From: an uncultured Bryobacteraceae bacterium
Lineage (GTDB): Bacteria > Acidobacteriota > Terriglobia > Bryobacterales > Bryobacteraceae
Direction: 5' to 3'
NCBI GenBank assembly: GCA_937921835.1
Contig: CAKZVG010000158.1
Span: forward strand, 1 to 8,891
Length of the DNA stretch: 8,891 nt
The position numbers and the translations under genes were made by a program. The notes under the pieces are model-generated. The model was not told where the DNA came from. It did not search any database and saw only the letters and a program-made list of their open reading frames with translations. This document shows positions 6,426-8,891 of this stretch, one piece after another. Each line of letters starts with the position of its first letter. The first letter of the stretch is position 1.

Positions 6426-6902
6426 TCAGGAAGCGGGCAGCGTGTAGGTGTGAATCAGGCGCGCGTGGGCGCTGTGATCAGGACCCGCTCCACGCGCCAA
6501 GTTGGGCAGATACACCTGCTCCAGTCCCCCCTGCTTGTTGAACAGGGGAGCTGCTTTTCCCACCCAGGCGTAAACCGGCTCGGTGAGTTCGATCTCGATC
6601 ACCAGCGTGCGGACCCCCTTGAAGGCCTTGGGCATCGCCTGCCCATGCTGCCACTGGCGGCGCAGGGCGGCGGTGTCCGGCGCGTCCAGCAGCGCGCTGA
6701 ACACCTCCCGTTTCATCCACCACGTCTTCATGAAAATCCCCGAGACGATGGGGAAATCCAGGCGCAGCAATCTTGTCCCCGCCTCCAGCCGTACCTTTTC
6801 CGGCTCGCCGGTGAACGACAGCTCCACATCGTAGTCCAGCCGGGAGCGCGCATTGTGCGGGTGGCGCACGTCGTGAAAGGAGTACTCTTCGTTAAGGATC
6901 AT
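6426..6902 (-). CDS. Hypothetical protein, 158 residues
   Basis: I do not recognise this family. From ATG 6902 the product is 158 residues, begins MILNEEYSFHDVRHPHNARS and ends in HARLIHTYTLPAS. It has no signal peptide or membrane segment. It is rich in short beta-like stretches (YDVELSFTG, TRLLRLDFPIVSGIFMKTWW, VRTLVIEIELTEPVYAWVG), which suggests a compact mostly-beta fold. Its His content is fairly high and the WW at about 85-86 is distinctive. An ATG at 6938 would add 12 residues, but a candidate -10 box (TACAAT, 6924-6929) lies inside that extension. Transcription would then start near 6917, which favours the 6902 start. No strong Shine-Dalgarno is visible. It diverges from the NlpC/P60 gene and converges on the frameshifted gene. 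Codon use matches the neighbours. Confidence 0.75.
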   Translation of the reverse strand: MILNEEYSFHDVRHPHNARSRLDYDVELSFTGEPEKVRLEAGTRLLRLDFPIVSGIFMKTWWMKREVFSALLDAPDTAALRRQWQHGQAMPKAFKGVRTLVIEIELTEPVYAWVGKAAPLFNKQGGLEQVYLPNLARGAGPDHSAHARLIHTYTLPAS

Positions 6903-6923
6903 GCGCGGACAGCCCCGCGAAAT

Positions 6924-6954
6924 ATTGTAACGGACCATGCGACACTGGAGACAA
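6924..6954 (-). promoter_or_regulatory. Candidate promoter for the 158-residue hypothetical gene
   Basis: On the minus strand, TTGTCT (6949-6954) is followed after 19 bases by TACAAT (6924-6929), an acceptable sigma-70-like pair with a longer than ideal spacer. It predicts a start of transcription about 15 bases before ATG 6902. The same AT-rich patch could serve the divergent NlpC/P60 gene, whose start is at 6960. Confidence 0.35.
6947..6951 (+). promoter_or_regulatory. Shine-Dalgarno GGAGA for the NlpC/P60 gene
   Basis: GGAGA lies 8 bases before ATG 6960. It fixes the start of the endopeptidase within a frame that stays open much further upstream, to 6450. That upstream part is antisense to the hypothetical gene. 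Confidence 0.7.
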
Positions 6955-6959
6955 GTCCC

Positions 6960-7796
6960 ATGCCGAGCGTATTGCTGATGGCTGCCCTGGCGGCCGCGGG
7001 CGGCGTGGTTGTCGAGCCGGCGGCCAACCTGTACTCGAGGCCCTCGCTCGAGGCGGACGTTGTTTCCCAGGCCATCTACGCGGCCAACATCGGCCTGCTC
7101 GAGGAGAAAGACGGCTGGGCGCGCGTGCAGACCGCCGACGGCTACACGGGCTGGATGCCGGCCGCCTCGTTTCTTCGCGCCGCCCGGCCCTATGCTGCCG
7201 CGGGGCGCGTCGCGCAGGTGGCGAGCCTGTTCGCGAACCTCTACCGCGAACCCAGCGTCACCCGGCGCCGCCCGCTCCTCACCGTGCCGTTTGAGACGCG
7301 CCTGGAAGTTGCCTCCGAACCGGAGCGCGAAGAGCGCCGCTGGATCGAGCTGCGGCTGCCCGGCGGCGGCGAAGCCTGGGTGCAGCGCGGCGACGTCGAG
7401 TTCGAACCGGCGCCGCTGTCCATCGAGGCAACCATCGCGCTCGCCCGGCGCTTCCTCGGCCTGCCCTACCTGTGGGGCGGCGCCTCCAGCTTCGGCTTCG
7501 ATTGCTCCGGCTTCACCCAGATGCTCTGCCGCCGGCGCGGGGTCATGATCCCGCGCGACGCCGGACCGCAGGCGCGCTGGGACGGCATGGCGCCGGCCGG
7601 GCGGGAGGAGCTACAGGCGGGCGATCTCATCTACTTCGGCTCGTCACTTGAGAAGATCACGCACACCGGCATGTACATCGGCGGCGGCGAGTTCATCCAC
7701 TTCACGACGCACGGGCGGCCGGTGGCGCAGATCAGCCGCCTCGGCGACCCCCATTGGACAAGGCTTTTCGTGTGCGCCAGGAGATTGAAACCGTGA
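6960..7796 (+). CDS. Exported NlpC/P60 gamma-D-glutamyl endopeptidase with two SH3b domains (YkfC-like)
   Basis: Cysteine peptidase of 278 residues that by family cuts murein peptides after D-Glu (between D-Glu and the diamino acid), releasing L-Ala-D-Glu. An N-terminal hydrophobic stretch (MPSVLLMAALAAAGG, 1-15) looks like a short signal or anchor, although it has no positive charge. Two bacterial SH3 domains follow: about 20-75 (ANLYSRPS, DGWARVQTADGYTGWMP) and 84-148 (ANLYREPS, WIELRLPGGGEAWV). The NlpC/P60 domain (about 155-278) has YLWGGASSFGFDCSGF with catalytic Cys182, then His235 (THTGMYIGGG) and His247 (FIHFTT). The Cys-His-His spacings of 53 and 12 match those I recall for Bacillus cereus YkfC, where SH3b1 restricts cleavage to substrates with a free N-terminal L-Ala. 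Its stop overlaps the start of a dipeptide epimerase gene, the classic functional partner, which strongly supports the substrate call. Confidence 0.93.
   Translation: MPSVLLMAALAAAGGVVVEPAANLYSRPSLEADVVSQAIYAANIGLLEEKDGWARVQTADGYTGWMPAASFLRAARPYAAAGRVAQVASLFANLYREPSVTRRRPLLTVPFETRLEVASEPEREERRWIELRLPGGGEAWVQRGDVEFEPAPLSIEATIALARRFLGLPYLWGGASSFGFDCSGFTQMLCRRRGVMIPRDAGPQARWDGMAPAGREELQAGDLIYFGSSLEKITHTGMYIGGGEFIHFTTHGRPVAQISRLGDPHWTRLFVCARRLKP
7779..7784 (+). promoter_or_regulatory. Shine-Dalgarno AGGAGA for the epimerase, inside the upstream gene
   Basis: AGGAGA ends 8 bases before the GTG at 7793. That GTG overlaps the endopeptidase TGA (GTGA, 7793-7796). This places the epimerase start at GTG 7793 and not at the ATG at 7754, and indicates translational coupling of the two genes. 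Confidence 0.75.
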
Positions 7797-8881
7797 ACCG
7801 CCGCCACTGGATGAAGACCTTCGCCTCCGCCGGCGCGCTGCCGGCCGTCACCGCCGCCGCTCCGGCCCGCATCGAGACCGAAATCGTCCGCCTCAAGCTA
7901 CGGCACACCTGGACGACCACCATGTCCTCCAGCGAACACCGCGACGTGCTCTACGTGCGCTACGTCCGGGACGGCCTCACGGGCCGCGGCGAGGGCGCGC
8001 CCATCGTCCGTTACAACGAGTCGGCCGGATCGGCGCGGAAGGCGGTGGAGTCGGTGGCGCCGCTGCTGGCGGCGGCCGAACCGCGCCATTTCGCGGAAGT
8101 GATGCGCCTGGTCTTCGAGCGCATTTCCGGCGAATGGGCCGCCAAGGCCGCCATCGATATCGCGCTGCTCGACTGGGTGGGGCAGAAACTGGGAGTTCCC
8201 ATCCACGGCTTGTTCGGCCTCGATCCGCGCCAAGCGCCCGTGACCACTTTCTCCATCGGAATCGATACGCCCGAGACGATCCGGGAGAAGGTGCGGGAGG
8301 CGGAGGCTTATCCGGTACTCAAGATCAAGGTGGGACTCGCCAGCGACGAAGCGGTGATCGAGGCCGTGCGCAGCGTCACCAGGAAGCCGCTGCGGGTGGA
8401 CGCCAACGAGGGCTGGAAGGACAAGGAGGAAGCGGTGCGCAAGATCCGCTGGCTCGAAAAGCAGGGGGTCGAGATGATCGAGCAGCCCATGCCGGCGGCG
8501 ATGCTCGAAGAGATGAAGTATGTGCGCGCCAAGGTGAACATCCCAGTGGTGGCCGACGAAGCCTGCCTGCATCCGGCCGACATCCCGCGCCTGGCGCCCT
8601 ATTTCGATGGCGTCAACGTCAAGGTGGACAAGTGCGGCGGATTGCTGGAGGCGCACCGCATGCTTGAAATGGCCCGCGCGCTGGGTCTGAAGACCATGCT
8701 CGGCTGCATGGTTTCAAGCTCCGTGGCCATCACCGCCGCGGCGCATCTTTCGCCGCTGGCCGGCTACGCCGACCTGGACGGGAATCTGCTTATCGCCAAC
8801 GATCCGTTTCGCGGCGTGCGGGTGGAAAACGGCAGGCTGGTGCTGCCGGAGCGCCCGGGGCTGGGCGTGACGCCGGCCTGA
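7793..8881 (+). CDS. L-Ala-D/L-Glu epimerase (enolase superfamily, YkfB/YcjG-like) with Tat-like signal
   Basis: Mg-dependent dipeptide epimerase of the muconate-lactonizing subgroup, expected to convert L-Ala-D-Glu from murein into L-Ala-L-Glu. The 362-residue product has the capping domain (about 28-140) and barrel. Catalytic Lys177 and Lys179 form KIK; metal ligands are Asp203 (VDAN), Glu230 (EQP) and Asp255 (ADE). Lys280 in NVKVDKCGG is the opposite catalytic base. The Asp-x-Asp at 327-329 (ADLDG), which binds the dipeptide amino group in known epimerases, is kept and argues against a muconate or o-succinylbenzoate enzyme. The N-terminus MNRRHWMKTFASAGALPAVT plus AAAPA looks like a Tat signal (twin Arg, then hydrophobic stretch, then Ala-rich cleavage region). 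E. coli YcjG and B. subtilis YkfB lack one. Start GTG 7793 overlaps the previous stop and has its own Shine-Dalgarno. The coupled upstream endopeptidase should make its substrate. The gene ends 10 bp before the window edge. Confidence 0.93.
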   Translation: MNRRHWMKTFASAGALPAVTAAAPARIETEIVRLKLRHTWTTTMSSSEHRDVLYVRYVRDGLTGRGEGAPIVRYNESAGSARKAVESVAPLLAAAEPRHFAEVMRLVFERISGEWAAKAAIDIALLDWVGQKLGVPIHGLFGLDPRQAPVTTFSIGIDTPETIREKVREAEAYPVLKIKVGLASDEAVIEAVRSVTRKPLRVDANEGWKDKEEAVRKIRWLEKQGVEMIEQPMPAAMLEEMKYVRAKVNIPVVADEACLHPADIPRLAPYFDGVNVKVDKCGGLLEAHRMLEMARALGLKTMLGCMVSSSVAITAAAHLSPLAGYADLDGNLLIANDPFRGVRVENGRLVLPERPGLGVTPA

Positions 8882-8891
8882 GGCGCCCTAC

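Noticed and set aside
6450..6959. Upstream open extension of the NlpC/P60 frame, about 170 extra codons.
   Set aside because: It is antisense to the 158-residue hypothetical gene, and a good Shine-Dalgarno sits before ATG 6960, where a hydrophobic signal-like start begins.
7898..8656. A 252-codon minus-strand frame inside the epimerase gene.
   Set aside because: It is the complement of a gene with all catalytic residues of the dipeptide epimerase family; the antisense translation is His/Arg/Leu-rich noise.

Overview
The window is GC-rich, tightly packed bacterial chromosome, most likely from an acidobacterium close to Solibacter/Bryobacter. The main clue is a very large outer-membrane beta-barrel of the TonB-receptor type that is greatly expanded in that group. 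The style of the ferredoxin and the MacB-like remnant fit the same origin. The lineage is my inference from recalled family resemblance; there is no rRNA or marker search behind it. I see no tRNA, rRNA, CRISPR array, insertion sequence or prophage gene.

Layout. (1) 2-1114, plus strand: DNA polymerase IV (dinB), cut off by the left edge and ending inside a strong hairpin. (2) 1213-2813, minus strand: a likely housekeeping run, ferredoxin -> rlmH -> accD, which converges on dinB. (3) 2814-3098: no intact gene, but what looks like the decayed 5' end of an ABC-transporter ATPase. (4) 3099-5675, minus strand: the 858-residue outer-membrane receptor. (5) 5718-6412, plus strand: an unrecognised conserved-looking gene broken by one missing C. 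It shares a 42-bp divergent promoter region with the receptor. (6) 6426-6902, minus strand: another unrecognised gene. (7) 6960-8881, plus strand: a two-gene, translationally coupled operon for murein peptides.

The most coherent system is the last one. A secreted NlpC/P60 gamma-D-glutamyl endopeptidase (YkfC-like, two SH3b domains) is followed by an L-Ala-D/L-Glu epimerase (YkfB-like) with a GTGA overlap. The peptidase should release L-Ala-D-Glu from cell-wall peptides and the epimerase should convert it to L-Ala-L-Glu. Unusually, the epimerase begins with what looks like a Tat signal (Arg-Arg, then a hydrophobic stretch and AxA), so both steps may happen outside the cytoplasm.

The rest is housekeeping (fatty-acid synthesis, ribosome methylation, electron transfer, lesion bypass), with two decaying or frameshifted loci in between.
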